A stretch of 64,000 bases of DNA from Streptomyces abyssalis (GTDB taxonomy: Bacteria; Actinomycetota; Actinomycetes; Streptomycetales; Streptomycetaceae): NCBI RefSeq assembly GCF_001751365.1, contig NZ_LJGT01000037.1, forward strand, positions 310,001 through 374,000, in the 5' to 3' direction. A model generated the notes under the pieces. The model worked only from the letters and a program-made list of their open reading frames with translations. It had not been told where the DNA came from and made no database searches. Of the stretch, positions 16,377 to 24,791 are shown piece by piece. How positions within the stretch are numbered: the stretch's first letter is position 1; each line of letters begins with the position of its first letter. The position numbers and the translations under genes were made by a program.

Positions 16377-17581
16377 CACTCCTTCGGTGCGACGGGTGCG
16401 ACGGGTGCGACTGGTACGACGGGTGCCTCGGGTACGGCGGGTGTCTCGGGTACGGCGGGTGTCTCGGGTACGGCGGGTGTCTCGGGTACGGCAAGGACAG
16501 CGGAAGCGCCGGGTGCGGCTGAACTGCCGGGTGCGGCGGTCGTGTTCGCGTGTACGGCCAGGGACCGGGCGCTGCCCTCGTGCGCGCTGCGAAGGGGCCC
16601 GCGCAGGACGAAATGGCTCGGCCTGCCCTCGCGTTCGACGAGATCGCAGCCGAGCCCCTCGGCCTCCGCCCGTTTCATCAGGACCAGCCGTCCGCCCACG
16701 TCGACGGCCACTCCGTGCCAGGGCGTGAGCCAGCTGCCGGTCGACGGGCCGAGCTGGATGCCCAGCTTGGCGGTGGCGCACGGCTGGGGGTGGATGGACA
16801 GCCGGACGGAGCCGGGGAAGTACCGGGCGAGGAAGTCGCCCCAGGCCTTGCTGCGCTGGATGACGACGTAGGCACGGGCTCGCGCGTCTCGCTGCAGTGC
16901 GGCCCGACTGCCCTTGTATTCGGGCGTGTTGCCGTCCTCGAAGAGGAAGCGGGTGATCGCCCTGTAGAGGGGTACGTCCTCCCCCTGCCGTACGCGGCTG
17001 CGCAGCAGCTCCAGCGGAACGGCGTGACGTTCCGTGAGAGCCGTGCGCATCCCGCCGTGACCGAGCCCCGCGAATTCGGGGACCTGGTCGAGCGTGAAGA
17101 GCGAGACGGTGCCGTGCGGGAGCGACTCGATCATCGTGCCCAACTCCCGGTGGTAGGCCGTGATGTCGTCGTCCGGTATGCCGACCGCGTCGCTGAAGAC
17201 GCGCCCGTCGGAGCAGATCACGATCTCGGCGCCCGGCGGATGGATCCGCCGGACCGATGCGCCGAGGGAGTCGAGGAAGCCGAGGGCGTGCTCCTCGGCC
17301 ATGTCCGGAAGGGTGCCCAGTACCTTGGCGCGGTTGGGCGACTTGCCGGGGAAGGCGGGCAGCAGGAGACGTACGGGGCGGTCCGCGCGCACGGACGGTT
17401 CGATCACCTCGGCCTGGGTGTCGCGGCAGCGGGTGCAGGGCAACTCCCGGCACTGGCCCGGCCCCAGTGGTCCGGGGCGGCCGGGACGGCCGTGGCCGCG
17501 CTGATGCTCCAGCAGCAGCCGGGCGATCTCATGGGCCCGCTCCCTGGCGCTGGAGGCAGGCAGGGCGTGCGACGTGAGCAT
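16373..17581 (-). CDS. isnA: isonitrile (isocyanide) synthase of the PvcA/IsnA/Dit1 family
   Basis: A 402-residue member of the DIT1/PvcA family. Characterised members convert the amino group of Tyr or Trp into an isonitrile using ribulose-5-phosphate as carbon donor. Family signatures are present: FPGKSPNRAKVLGTLPDM, then IVICSDGRVFSDAVGIPD and VISRAITRF-like YRAITRFLFEDG. The start is set at MLTSHALPAS because upstream codons run into the divergent promoter. Unusually, the last 60 residues are an Ala/Pro/Val tail built of VPETPA and VAP repeats, encoded by an 18-bp tandem repeat. First gene of a two-gene operon divergent from a LysR gene. The amino-acid substrate is unknown. Confidence 0.87.
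   Translation of the reverse strand: MLTSHALPASSARERAHEIARLLLEHQRGHGRPGRPGPLGPGQCRELPCTRCRDTQAEVIEPSVRADRPVRLLLPAFPGKSPNRAKVLGTLPDMAEEHALGFLDSLGASVRRIHPPGAEIVICSDGRVFSDAVGIPDDDITAYHRELGTMIESLPHGTVSLFTLDQVPEFAGLGHGGMRTALTERHAVPLELLRSRVRQGEDVPLYRAITRFLFEDGNTPEYKGSRAALQRDARARAYVVIQRSKAWGDFLARYFPGSVRLSIHPQPCATAKLGIQLGPSTGSWLTPWHGVAVDVGGRLVLMKRAEAEGLGCDLVEREGRPSHFVLRGPLRSAHEGSARSLAVHANTTAAPGSSAAPGASAVLAVPETPAVPETPAVPETPAVPEAPVVPVAPVAPVAPKEW
16422..16493 (-). repeat. 18-bp tandem repeat (4 units) in the 3' end of the isonitrile synthase gene
   Basis: Four units close to GGTGTCTCGGGTACGGCG (plus-strand sense) start at 16422, 16440, 16458 and 16476; the first and last differ by one base. On the coding strand they encode repeats of a Val-Pro-Glu-Thr-Pro-Ala motif. 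A shorter 9-bp GACGGGTGC-type repeat continues to about 16390 (VAP repeats). The period is a multiple of three, so copy number can vary without a frameshift. Confidence 0.85.
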
Positions 17582-17597
17582 GCGACAGCTCCTCGCG

Positions 17598-17632
17598 GTG
17601 TGGGTGGGGGGTGGGGGGCGCCCGACCCACAC
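17598..17632. promoter_or_regulatory. 8-bp inverted repeat in the isnA/LysR divergent region
   Basis: GTGTGGGT (17598-17605) and ACCCACAC (17625-17632) are perfect inverted repeats 19 bases apart in the 105-bp gap between the synthase start (17581) and the LysR start (17687). Placement suits a LysR-family operator, although a canonical T-N11-A motif is not evident and the spacer is G-rich. Confidence 0.4.
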
Positions 17633-17686
17633 GATGCCCGCTTCCGCTCGCTACCTGCTCCTCCCGACTGGCCATAGCATCGAGTG

Positions 17687-18661
17687 ATGGACCTCGAAGT
17701 GCGCCACCTCCGAGTGATCAGGGCAGTGGCGGACGCGGGGAGTCTGACCAGGGCTGCGGCCGCGCTTGGGCTGTCGCAGCCGTCCCTCACAGCGCAGTTG
17801 CAGCGCATCGAACGCATGCTGGGCGGCCCGCTGTTCGTACGGCACAGGGGCGGTGCCAGCCCGACGGCCCTGGGGGAGCTGGTCGTCGCGAAGGCCCGGG
17901 ATCTGCTGCCGCAGCTCGACTCCGTGCAGCAGGAGGTGTTGTCCCATCTCGGCTTCTCCGACGGCCGGTTGTCCCTGCGTTACGTCGCCAACCCGGGGCC
18001 GCTGATGGTGCGGCTCCTGGAGCCCCTGGGGGAGCTGTTCCCCGGGGCCGACGTGAAACTGCGCACCGAAGCGGACGTCGGAACGGTCGTCGACCTCGTC
18101 GCCGACCGGCAGCAGGACCTGGGCGCGCTCGTGGAGTACGTGGGCAAGCCGCGGCCGCCGCGCAAGGAGGTCGAGGAGCGGGAGGTGGCCGTCGAGCCCG
18201 CGTTCGTGCTCCTGCCCGAAGGGCACCCGATGGCCGGACTCCCGGCGCTGGAGCTGAGCCGGCTTGCGGACGAGGTCTGGGTGCTGCCTCCCAGCCGGGG
18301 CAGCGGCCTGCACGACGCCTTCACCGCCGCGTGCACGCGTGCCGGATTCACCGCTGTCGTACAGCACGAGGCCGAGGCGGCCGCGGCCCGTGAACTGATC
18401 GGCGCCGGAGCGGCAGTCGGCCTGGGCCAGGCCACCTTCCGCAGCACGGCCGGCATAGCTCCGCGCCCCTTACGGGACACGCCGCTGCGGCTGCGGCACT
18501 CACTGGTGTGGCACCGCGACAGCGCTCTGGCCGCGTGCGGTGCGGCGCTGGTGGAGGGCGCCGAGAGAGTCTACGGGGACGCGATCGGCAACAACCCGCA
18601 GTATCCGGCCTGGCTCAGCGCCCACGGTCAGGAGGGTCCCGCGCACCGCGTGCCGCGCTGA
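17687..18661 (+). CDS. LysR-family transcriptional regulator with a TTA codon
   Basis: A 324-residue LysR regulator. The winged helix-turn-helix covers about residues 1-60 (LEVRHLRVIRAVADAGSLTRAAAALGLSQPSLTAQLQRIERML). The rest is a two-lobed effector-binding domain. It is transcribed away from the isonitrile operon across a 105-bp gap, the usual arrangement for a LysR controlling its divergent target. A TTA leucine codon is in frame at 18470-18472 (residue 262), so translation should depend on the bldA tRNA, a common feature of pathway regulators in Streptomyces. The start could also be the GTG at 17684, one codon upstream; no strong ribosome site is visible. Confidence 0.88.
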   Translation: MDLEVRHLRVIRAVADAGSLTRAAAALGLSQPSLTAQLQRIERMLGGPLFVRHRGGASPTALGELVVAKARDLLPQLDSVQQEVLSHLGFSDGRLSLRYVANPGPLMVRLLEPLGELFPGADVKLRTEADVGTVVDLVADRQQDLGALVEYVGKPRPPRKEVEEREVAVEPAFVLLPEGHPMAGLPALELSRLADEVWVLPPSRGSGLHDAFTAACTRAGFTAVVQHEAEAAAARELIGAGAAVGLGQATFRSTAGIAPRPLRDTPLRLRHSLVWHRDSALAACGAALVEGAERVYGDAIGNNPQYPAWLSAHGQEGPAHRVPR

Positions 18662-18759
18662 GGTGCGCCGCGTGCGGGGGAAGACCGGGAAGGCCGTCCC
18701 CGGGGTGCGGCCGCCCCTTTCCCGCGATGCTCCGGGCGGTCCGCGGGATTGCGGCTCTC

Positions 18760-18871
18760 CTCAAGTGCCGCTCAAATTCCGGCGGGACGGACCGCGTGTA
18801 CCTCAGGTAAAGCTCAACCAGAACCTCAATTCCCCCTCAAGCCTGTGGAGACTTCCTTAATCAGCCCTCAA
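18760..18871 (+). promoter_or_regulatory. array of helically phased CTCAA repeats upstream of an amino-acid permease
   Basis: CTCAA starts at 18760, 18771, 18813, 18825, 18836 and 18867, with near-copies CTCAG at 18802 and CTTAA at 18856. Steps are 11, 31, 11, 12, 11, 20 and 11 bp, all near whole turns of the helix. Heptamer-like repeats one turn apart are how OmpR/SARP-type winged-helix regulators bind. The array ends 270 bp before the permease ATG (19142), inside a 480-bp gap (18662-19141) that otherwise shows no gene. It is notably richer in A/T than its surroundings. Confidence 0.55.
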
Positions 18872-19141
18872 ATCGAGGTAAAGATCCGGGCGTCGACGGC
18901 GTGGAAATTGGGTCGTGACGCCGGTTTATGGGCGGTTCTCCCTGTGAGGCCGGTCACATTTCTTTGTGTGACTCGGCACGGCCGCCGTGATAAATCTTCA
19001 CGATCTCCTGCACGGCATCCCTCCTGTCGTGCAGGAGACCCGTGCCGGCGGATTGCCAACCGGCACCTCCATTCATTCCCGGGAGATCCGGATCCGGCCG
19101 TACGGACAAGGCGGCCGGACGTGGGGAAAGGCACAGACTCA

Positions 19142-20623
19142 ATGGTCTCGGTGGAAACCACGCAGCCTGAGGGCGCAGGAAAGGCCGCGAGCGGCGAATC
19201 CGAAGAGGGATACGAGCGCGGTCTGGGATCGCGCCAGGTTCAGATGATCGCGATCGGAGGCGCCATCGGCGTCGGCCTTTTCATGGGAGCCGGAGCGAAT
19301 ATCGCGAAGGCCGGCCCCAGCATCATCCTCATGTACGCGCTCGCGGGCGTGGTCGTATTCCTCATCATGCGCGCGCTCGGTGAACTCCTTCTGTACCGGC
19401 CCGTGTCCGGCAGCTTCGCGGAGTACGCCCGCGAATTCATCGGCCCCTTCTTCGGATTCGCCACCGGCTGGACGTACTGGCTGCTCTGGGTCGTCACCGG
19501 CATGGCCGAACTGACCGCCTCGGCCATCTATATCCATTTCTGGTTCCCGGTGATTCCGCAATGGGTCAGCGCACTGGTGTTCCTGGTGGTGCTCTTCGGG
19601 GTCAATCTGATCTCGGTCAAGATCTTCGGCGAGGTCGAGTTCTGGTTCTCAATGATCAAGGTCACGGCCATCATCGGCATGATCGTGATCGGCCTGGGCG
19701 TTCTCACCCTCGGCTTCTCGCAGGTCGGCGACACCGCCTCGGCCGCCAACCTCTACGCGCACGGCGGCTTCTTCCCCAACGGGATCGGCTCCAGCCTGAT
19801 GACGCTCCAGGGCGTCATGTTCGCCTACCTCGCCGTCGAACTCGTCGGCGTCACCGCGGGTGAGTCGGAGAACCCGGAGAAGACCCTCCCCAAGGCCATC
19901 AACACGCTGCCCTGGCGGATCATCTTCTTCTACGTCGGCTCGCTGCTGGTCATCCTTGCGGTCGTGAAGTGGACCGAATTCTCCGAAGGCGAGAGCCCCT
20001 TCGTGAAGGCGTTCTCAGAGATGGGCATCCCGCTCGCCGCCGGGATCGTCAACTTCGTCGTGCTGACGGCGGCGCTGTCGTCCTGCAACTCCGGCATGTA
20101 CTCCACGGGCCGCATGCTGCGGGACCTCTCGGCCAACAAGCAGGCGCCGAAGATCTTCGGCCGGCTCAACTCCCGTAAGTCGCCCGCCTTCGGAATCACC
20201 GCGTCCGTCCTGCTGATGGGCATCGGAGTGGTTCTCAACTACCTCGTGCCGGAGAAGGCTTTCGGCTATGTCACCTCGGTGGCCACAGCGGCCGGCATCT
20301 GGACCTGGATGATGATCCTCATCAGCCACATCCGCTACCGCAGGGCACTGAGCGCGGGAGCGCTGCACCGTTCGTCGTTCCCGGCGCCCGGCGGCGCCGT
20401 GGCCAGCGGGATCGCACTGGCCTTCCTCCTCATGGTCGGCGTCCTGATCGCCGTCGACCCGGAGGCCCGCATCTCCCTGTACGTCGGCGCCGTCTGGGCC
20501 GTGCTCCTCGCTGGCGGCTGGTTCAGGCTCAGGAGTCGCGGCGACGGGGCGGCGGCGGCCGCTCCGGTCAAGCAGGACGAAGAGAGGGCAGAGAGGGCGG
20601 ACCGCTCCTCCGTCTCCGGATAG
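19142..20623 (+). CDS. amino-acid permease (AAT family, APC superfamily)
   Basis: A 493-residue, 12-helix amino acid:H+ symporter of the AroP/ProY/GabP/AnsP group. The first-helix motif IAIGGAIGVGLFMGAG and the helix-2 to loop sequence MRALGELLLYRP, as well as VGVTAGESENPEKTLPKAIN, are family hallmarks. N- and C-termini are hydrophilic and cytoplasmic; the tail is rich in Arg/Glu/Asp. The start has GGGGAAAGG about 10 bases upstream. It has its own large regulatory region with phased CTCAA repeats. Its place beside an isonitrile cluster raises the possibility that it supplies the precursor amino acid, but this is only positional. Confidence 0.88.
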   Translation: MVSVETTQPEGAGKAASGESEEGYERGLGSRQVQMIAIGGAIGVGLFMGAGANIAKAGPSIILMYALAGVVVFLIMRALGELLLYRPVSGSFAEYAREFIGPFFGFATGWTYWLLWVVTGMAELTASAIYIHFWFPVIPQWVSALVFLVVLFGVNLISVKIFGEVEFWFSMIKVTAIIGMIVIGLGVLTLGFSQVGDTASAANLYAHGGFFPNGIGSSLMTLQGVMFAYLAVELVGVTAGESENPEKTLPKAINTLPWRIIFFYVGSLLVILAVVKWTEFSEGESPFVKAFSEMGIPLAAGIVNFVVLTAALSSCNSGMYSTGRMLRDLSANKQAPKIFGRLNSRKSPAFGITASVLLMGIGVVLNYLVPEKAFGYVTSVATAAGIWTWMMILISHIRYRRALSAGALHRSSFPAPGGAVASGIALAFLLMVGVLIAVDPEARISLYVGAVWAVLLAGGWFRLRSRGDGAAAAAPVKQDEERAERADRSSVSG

Positions 20624-20793
20624 CCCGGCACACGCACACCGCCAGGCCGCCTCGTCCCGGCTTCGCGCGCCGCCACCCGCGGTGCGCGGCCGGACGGGGC
20701 GGCCTGCTTCACGTCACGGCCCGGGATGTCACACTCCGGTTCGCTGTTCCGTCCTGGTGGGTGACGACTGATCCCACCTCCCCCGGAGCCCGA

Positions 20794-21186
20794 ATGAATG
20801 CCGCGCTGTGGACCGCGCAGATCCTGCTGGCCGCCCTCTTCCTGGTGTCGGGGGTGCTCAAGGTCAGCATGCCGAAGGACCGGCTGATCGCCTCGGGGCA
20901 GACCGGTGTGGCACCGTTCCCGCTCCCCGTGATCAGGGTGACGGCCACCTGTGAACTGTTCGCCGTGGCGGGCCTGTTGCTTCCCTGGCTCACGGGTGTG
21001 GCGCCGTCGCTGACCCCGCTGGCCGCGGTCGGTCTGGCGATCGTGATGGTCGGCGCCCTGAGCAGCCACAGCTGGCTGCTGCGCGCGGACCGCGCCGCCG
21101 GACGCGGCAACCGGGAAGCCGTGAACGTCGCCGCGAACGTGGTCGTCCTCGCCCTCTGCGTCTTCGTCGCGGCCGGGCGCTTCTAG
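20794..21186 (+). CDS. DoxX-like small membrane protein
   Basis: A 130-residue protein with four predicted transmembrane helices in the DoxX-like/MauE layout: WTAQILLAALFLVSGVLKV, the conserved loop MPKDRLIASGQTG, then helices CELFAVAGLLLPWL, LAAVGLAIVMVGAL and VNVAANVVVLALCVFVA. Function is not known for this subgroup. The ATG at 20794 is preferred over the GTG at 20761 because GGAG lies 5 bases upstream. It is a single gene; the 217 bp that follow (21187-21403) contain no convincing gene. Confidence 0.75.
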   Translation: MNAALWTAQILLAALFLVSGVLKVSMPKDRLIASGQTGVAPFPLPVIRVTATCELFAVAGLLLPWLTGVAPSLTPLAAVGLAIVMVGALSSHSWLLRADRAAGRGNREAVNVAANVVVLALCVFVAAGRF

Positions 21187-21403
21187 CGTCCGTCTTCGAA
21201 CGGGCGCGGCACCAGAGACACGGGGGAGCAGCAGTGAATTCGGGCCGGGCCGAAACGTTTCCCGGGAATGGCCGCGGCGCGCCACCATCGTGGCCGACTT
21301 CGTCGTGTCGGCAGGGTGCGGGGAACCACCATGGAAGGCGGAGACGTCCTGGTCGTGACGATCAGGAACCGGCTCTCCCGCAGATCCGTGATCGGCTCGA
21401 ACG

Positions 21404-22186
21404 TCATCCGCCTGTGCGTCGGAGACTTCGACGCGGTTCAGGGGATGAAGTCGTCGATGGTGTCCGGCCGGTGCTGTCGCCGAGAGCGGTGAGCTGTTCG
21501 TCGTGCAGTCTGCTGAGGAGGAGCAGCGCCGACGTCGCGCCCAGCAGAGCCAGACACATGTCCCACTGGGTGTCCCAGACATCGCCCTGGGTGGCGAGGA
21601 AGTCGTCCGCGGCGGAACCTCCGATCAGCGCGGCCCACCATTCGATCAGCTCGAAGAAGGCGCTGAACGCCAGACAGCCGCAGACGACGAGCGGGGCCAG
21701 CCAGCGGCTGCCGCCCAGTGGCGAGCGCCGGACGAGGATCTCCCGCCACAGGATCGCGGGCACGAAGCCCTGCACGAAGTGGCCGATGCGGTCGTACGGG
21801 TTGCGCGCCAGTCCGAACCAGTCCTGCAGCCACTCGCCGGGCGGGGTGAGCGCATACGTGTAGTGGCCGCCCAGCACCAGGATCAGGGCGTGCAGCGTGA
21901 GCAGCACGCACAGCAGGCCGGTGAGCGGGAAGCGGCGCCACACCCGTACGAGGAGCGGGAGGCCGATGACGACCCAGAAGGTTTCCATCAGCCAGGTGGG
22001 GCGGTCATGGGGTGCCACGCCCGAAACGATCAGTGCGATCGTCACGGTGGCCACCGACGTGGCCGGAAGTGACAGGCGGGGGCGGGGCTTTGCGTACGCG
22101 CCGGACGCCGTGCCGGGCCCGGACGTCGCGGAGGAGCCGGAGTCCCCGGAGGAGCTGGAGGACGTGGGCGAGGGCATCTGGACCAT
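21404..22186 (-). CDS. DUF2238 (YjdF-like) membrane protein
   Basis: A 260-residue integral membrane protein with about six hydrophobic helices. The family core is visible as HYTYALTPPGEWLQDWFGLARNPYDRIGHFVQGFVPAILWREILVRR and the C-terminal AFFELIEWWAAL, GDVWDTQWDM. The first 40 residues are a Ser/Gly/Pro-rich cytoplasmic tail. Function of the family is unknown. It is transcribed toward the DoxX-like gene and away from the APC permease. Confidence 0.85.
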   Translation of the reverse strand: MVQMPSPTSSSSSGDSGSSATSGPGTASGAYAKPRPRLSLPATSVATVTIALIVSGVAPHDRPTWLMETFWVVIGLPLLVRVWRRFPLTGLLCVLLTLHALILVLGGHYTYALTPPGEWLQDWFGLARNPYDRIGHFVQGFVPAILWREILVRRSPLGGSRWLAPLVVCGCLAFSAFFELIEWWAALIGGSAADDFLATQGDVWDTQWDMCLALLGATSALLLLSRLHDEQLTALGDSTGRTPSTTSSPEPRRSLRRTGG

Positions 22187-22524
22187 CCCGGAGTGAGCTG
22201 CTGTCAGGACCGCGTTACTGCGGCCGGGCCGCGATCTGGGCGAGGTCGCGCAGGACCTCTCGCTGCCGCACTCTGCCCAAGACGGCCGCGTCCGGCATGA
22301 GTATCCGTACTCACCTCACCTGCGTCAGGCCTGGGCTCCCGGGCCCGGAGTCACGGGCGGCCCGCCTGGATCACGTGACCACGGCCGGGTTCACGGGTGG
22401 AACAAACCCGTGGCAGGGTTGGCTGCCGGCCGGAGCACAGTCCTGCTCATCAGCACGACGGACCCGCACCGCACCGCAGAAACCCGTCGCGGCCCGCCGG
22501 GTCCCCGACAGAGCGAGTTGCACC
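22187..22524. other. 338-bp divergent intergenic region, no gene seen
   Basis: Lies between the divergent starts of the DUF2238 gene and the APC permease. I see no ORF with plausible coding bias or ribosome site. It contains GC-rich inverted sequences (for example around GGGCTCCCGGGCCCGGAG, 22330-22347) and presumably both promoters. Confidence 0.5.
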
Positions 22525-24027
22525 ATGGACATCCTGCGCAAGATGCCCGTCGAGCATGTTCTCGACCGAACCCGGCAGAACACGCTCAAACGACGCTTGA
22601 CGTCGTGGTCGCTCGCGGGCTTCGGCGTCGGAGTCATCATCGGCACGGGCATCTTCACCCTGGTGGGCGTCGAGGCCAAGGCGCACGCCGGCCCGGCGGT
22701 CGTGGTGTCCTTCATGATCGCCGGCCTGGTCGCGGCGCTCGCGGCCCTGTGCTACGCCGAGCTGGCGTCGGCCGTCCCGACGGCGGGCAGCGCCTACACC
22801 TACGCCTTCGCCACCCTCGGGGAGCTGTTCGCCTGGATCATCGGATGGGACCTGCTGCTGGAGTTCGCACTCGGTGCCGCCGTCGTGTCGCGCAGCTGGT
22901 CCGGCTATGTCGCCAACCTGCTGGATCTGCCTGCCGAATGGTTCGGGGAGCAGGCCACGGTGAACATCGGCGCCGTCTTCATCATCGCGGTCCTCACGGT
23001 CGTCGCCGTGGCGGGCATCCGCGAGTCCTCACGGCTCACCAACCTGCTGGTCGTCGTCAAGGTCTCCGTGTGCGTGCTGATCGTCGTCGCCGGCCTCTTC
23101 TTCGTACGGGGAGCCAACCTCGACCCCTTCGTGCCGCCGGCGAAGCCCGCCGAGGCCGGCGCGAGCCTCGTCGACCAGCCGCTGATCCAGGCGGTGGCGG
23201 GACTGGAGCAGTCGGTCTTCGGCTTCGGAGGCGTACTCACGGCCGCGGCGGTCGTCTTCTTCGCCTATACGGGCTTCGAAGCGCTGGCCAATCTCGGCGA
23301 GGAGACCAAGAACCCCAAGCGTGACCTGCCCCGCGGACTGCTCGGCAGCCTCGCCGTCTGCACGGTGCTCTACGTCGCGGTGGCGCTGGTGCTCACGGCC
23401 GTCGTCGACTACCGGAAGATCGACGAGGGCGCGCCGATCTCCGCGGCCTTCCAGTCGGTGGGCGCACCCTGGGTCGGTGCGCTGGTGGGGCTGGGAGCCA
23501 TCACCGGTCTGACGTCGGTGATGATGGTCGAGCTCGTCACCCTCGGCCGCATCGGATTCGCGATGAGCCGGGACGGGCTGCTGCCGCGCCCCTTCTCCGA
23601 GGTCCATCCGCGGTGGCGCACCCCGCACCGCATGACCATCGCGATCGCCGTGCTGATCATGCTGCTGGCGGGGCTCGTCCCGATCACCGAACTCGCCGAC
23701 ATGGTCAGCATCGGAGCCCTGTCCGGGTTCTTCATCGTGGCGCTGGCGGTGCCGGTGCTGCGCCGCCGCAACCCGGAGCTGGAGCGGCCCTTCCGCGTGC
23801 CCCTGTCGCCCGTACTGCCGGTCGTCACCGCCCTGGCCTGCCTGTACCTGATGTCCAACCTCGACGTCTTCACCTGGCTGCGGTTCGGGGTGTGGCTGCT
23901 GCTCGGCCTCCTGATCTACCTCTTCTACGGACGCCGCCACTCCGTCCTCGCACACGGGGCCGGGAAGGGGACGGGAAAGGGGACAGAGCCGGGGCCGGGG
24001 ATGAAGGACGGAGGAGCGGGCGACTGA
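22525..24027 (+). CDS. APC-family cationic amino-acid transporter
   Basis: A 500-residue permease of the CAT/YfnA branch of the APC superfamily with about 12-14 helices. It starts with the branch-typical cytoplasmic lead (LRKMPVEHVLDRTRQNTLKRRLTSW) and then the first helix GFGVGVIIGTGIFTLVGVEA. Other marks are CYAELASAVPTAGSAYTYAF and FFAYTGFEALANLGEETKNPKRDLPRG. The C-terminus ends in a Gly/Lys-rich tail (GKGTGKGTEPGPG). It has no obvious operon partner; a hairpin follows the stop. The substrate is probably a basic or neutral amino acid. Confidence 0.9.
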   Translation: MDILRKMPVEHVLDRTRQNTLKRRLTSWSLAGFGVGVIIGTGIFTLVGVEAKAHAGPAVVVSFMIAGLVAALAALCYAELASAVPTAGSAYTYAFATLGELFAWIIGWDLLLEFALGAAVVSRSWSGYVANLLDLPAEWFGEQATVNIGAVFIIAVLTVVAVAGIRESSRLTNLLVVVKVSVCVLIVVAGLFFVRGANLDPFVPPAKPAEAGASLVDQPLIQAVAGLEQSVFGFGGVLTAAAVVFFAYTGFEALANLGEETKNPKRDLPRGLLGSLAVCTVLYVAVALVLTAVVDYRKIDEGAPISAAFQSVGAPWVGALVGLGAITGLTSVMMVELVTLGRIGFAMSRDGLLPRPFSEVHPRWRTPHRMTIAIAVLIMLLAGLVPITELADMVSIGALSGFFIVALAVPVLRRRNPELERPFRVPLSPVLPVVTALACLYLMSNLDVFTWLRFGVWLLLGLLIYLFYGRRHSVLAHGAGKGTGKGTEPGPGMKDGGAGD

Positions 24028-24039
24028 CGCTCGCGCGAC

Positions 24040-24064
24040 CGGCGGTCCGGGAGAGGGGCCGCCG
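24040..24064. terminator. hairpin between convergent permease and SRPBCC genes
   Basis: CGGCGGTCC (24040-24048) pairs with GGGCCGCCG (24056-24064), 9 bp with one G-U, around a 7-base loop. It lies between the stops at 24027 and 24081. Confidence 0.45.
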
Positions 24065-24080
24065 CCGCGCCCCGGTCAGG

Positions 24081-24638
24081 TCACCGCCCCTCGGCCAGCT
24101 TCCGCAGCGTCAGCAGCTGACGGCGCATCACCAGCAGGTCGCCCCATGCCAGCAACGGCCGCCGCAGCCGCCGGAGCGCGCCGTCCTCGCCGCCCACCAC
24201 CAGCTTCGCCACCAGTCGCGTGGTGGCCGGCGCGTCGTCCGTCACCGCGTAGGTCACCGCGAAGTCCCCGAAGAGACGTTGCCCCTTGGGATCGTCCAGC
24301 ATGAGCGTCAGATGCCCGTCCGGTGCGAAGTCCACGAGCCGGAAGATGGCCATCACCCGCTGTCCCACCGCGAGTTGGTCCGCGCCGGGGGTGAGCCGGC
24401 GGGGGCTGCGGCGCCCGGCGTTGTCGAGTAGGTCGTAGCTGTACGGGGCGACCTTGAGCTGGCAGAGCCAGCGGTGGACCGTCGCCCGGTCAGCGGCGAC
24501 GCTGACGGCCCTGAACCACTCCTCCGTCGGCCCCGTGAGCAGGCCGTCGCACGGATACTCCCTGCGGACCTCGTCCTCCCGCGCACCCCACACCCGCGGG
24601 AGGCGGCCCCTGACCTCGGTGTCTCGTCTGCCGTTCAC
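24081..24638 (-). CDS. SRPBCC-fold protein of unknown function
   Basis: About 185 residues resembling the START/SRPBCC (polyketide-cyclase-like) fold. The characteristic middle reads WLCQLKVAPYSYDLLDNAGRRSPR, then LAVGQRVMAIFRLVDFAPDGHLTLML, with a C-terminal amphipathic helix (LLAWGDLLVMRRQLLTLRKLAEGR). Such proteins bind a hydrophobic ligand in a helix-grip cavity; the ligand is not known. The start is uncertain: GTG at 24638 fits the fold, while the frame stays open to 24809 over a Pro/Ala-rich stretch without family character. Confidence 0.65.
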   Translation of the reverse strand: MNGRRDTEVRGRLPRVWGAREDEVRREYPCDGLLTGPTEEWFRAVSVAADRATVHRWLCQLKVAPYSYDLLDNAGRRSPRRLTPGADQLAVGQRVMAIFRLVDFAPDGHLTLMLDDPKGQRLFGDFAVTYAVTDDAPATTRLVAKLVVGGEDGALRRLRRPLLAWGDLLVMRRQLLTLRKLAEGR

Positions 24639-24791
24639 CTCTGCAGCCTCGGCCGGAGGGCAGCGCGCGGTCAAACCGCGCCGGAACGGTACGCCCGCAG
24701 ACACCGCTGGGCGCCCGGCCGAGGGCGTCGCGCCAGCCCCCCTGTTCCGTGGGGCACCGCCTGCTGGCAGGCTGCGGAACACCGCAGCCTG

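Noticed and set aside
21187..21403. Small plus-strand frame (about 21268-21492) after the DoxX-like gene
   Set aside because: Overlaps the end of the DUF2238 gene, has no good ribosome site and no recognisable domain.
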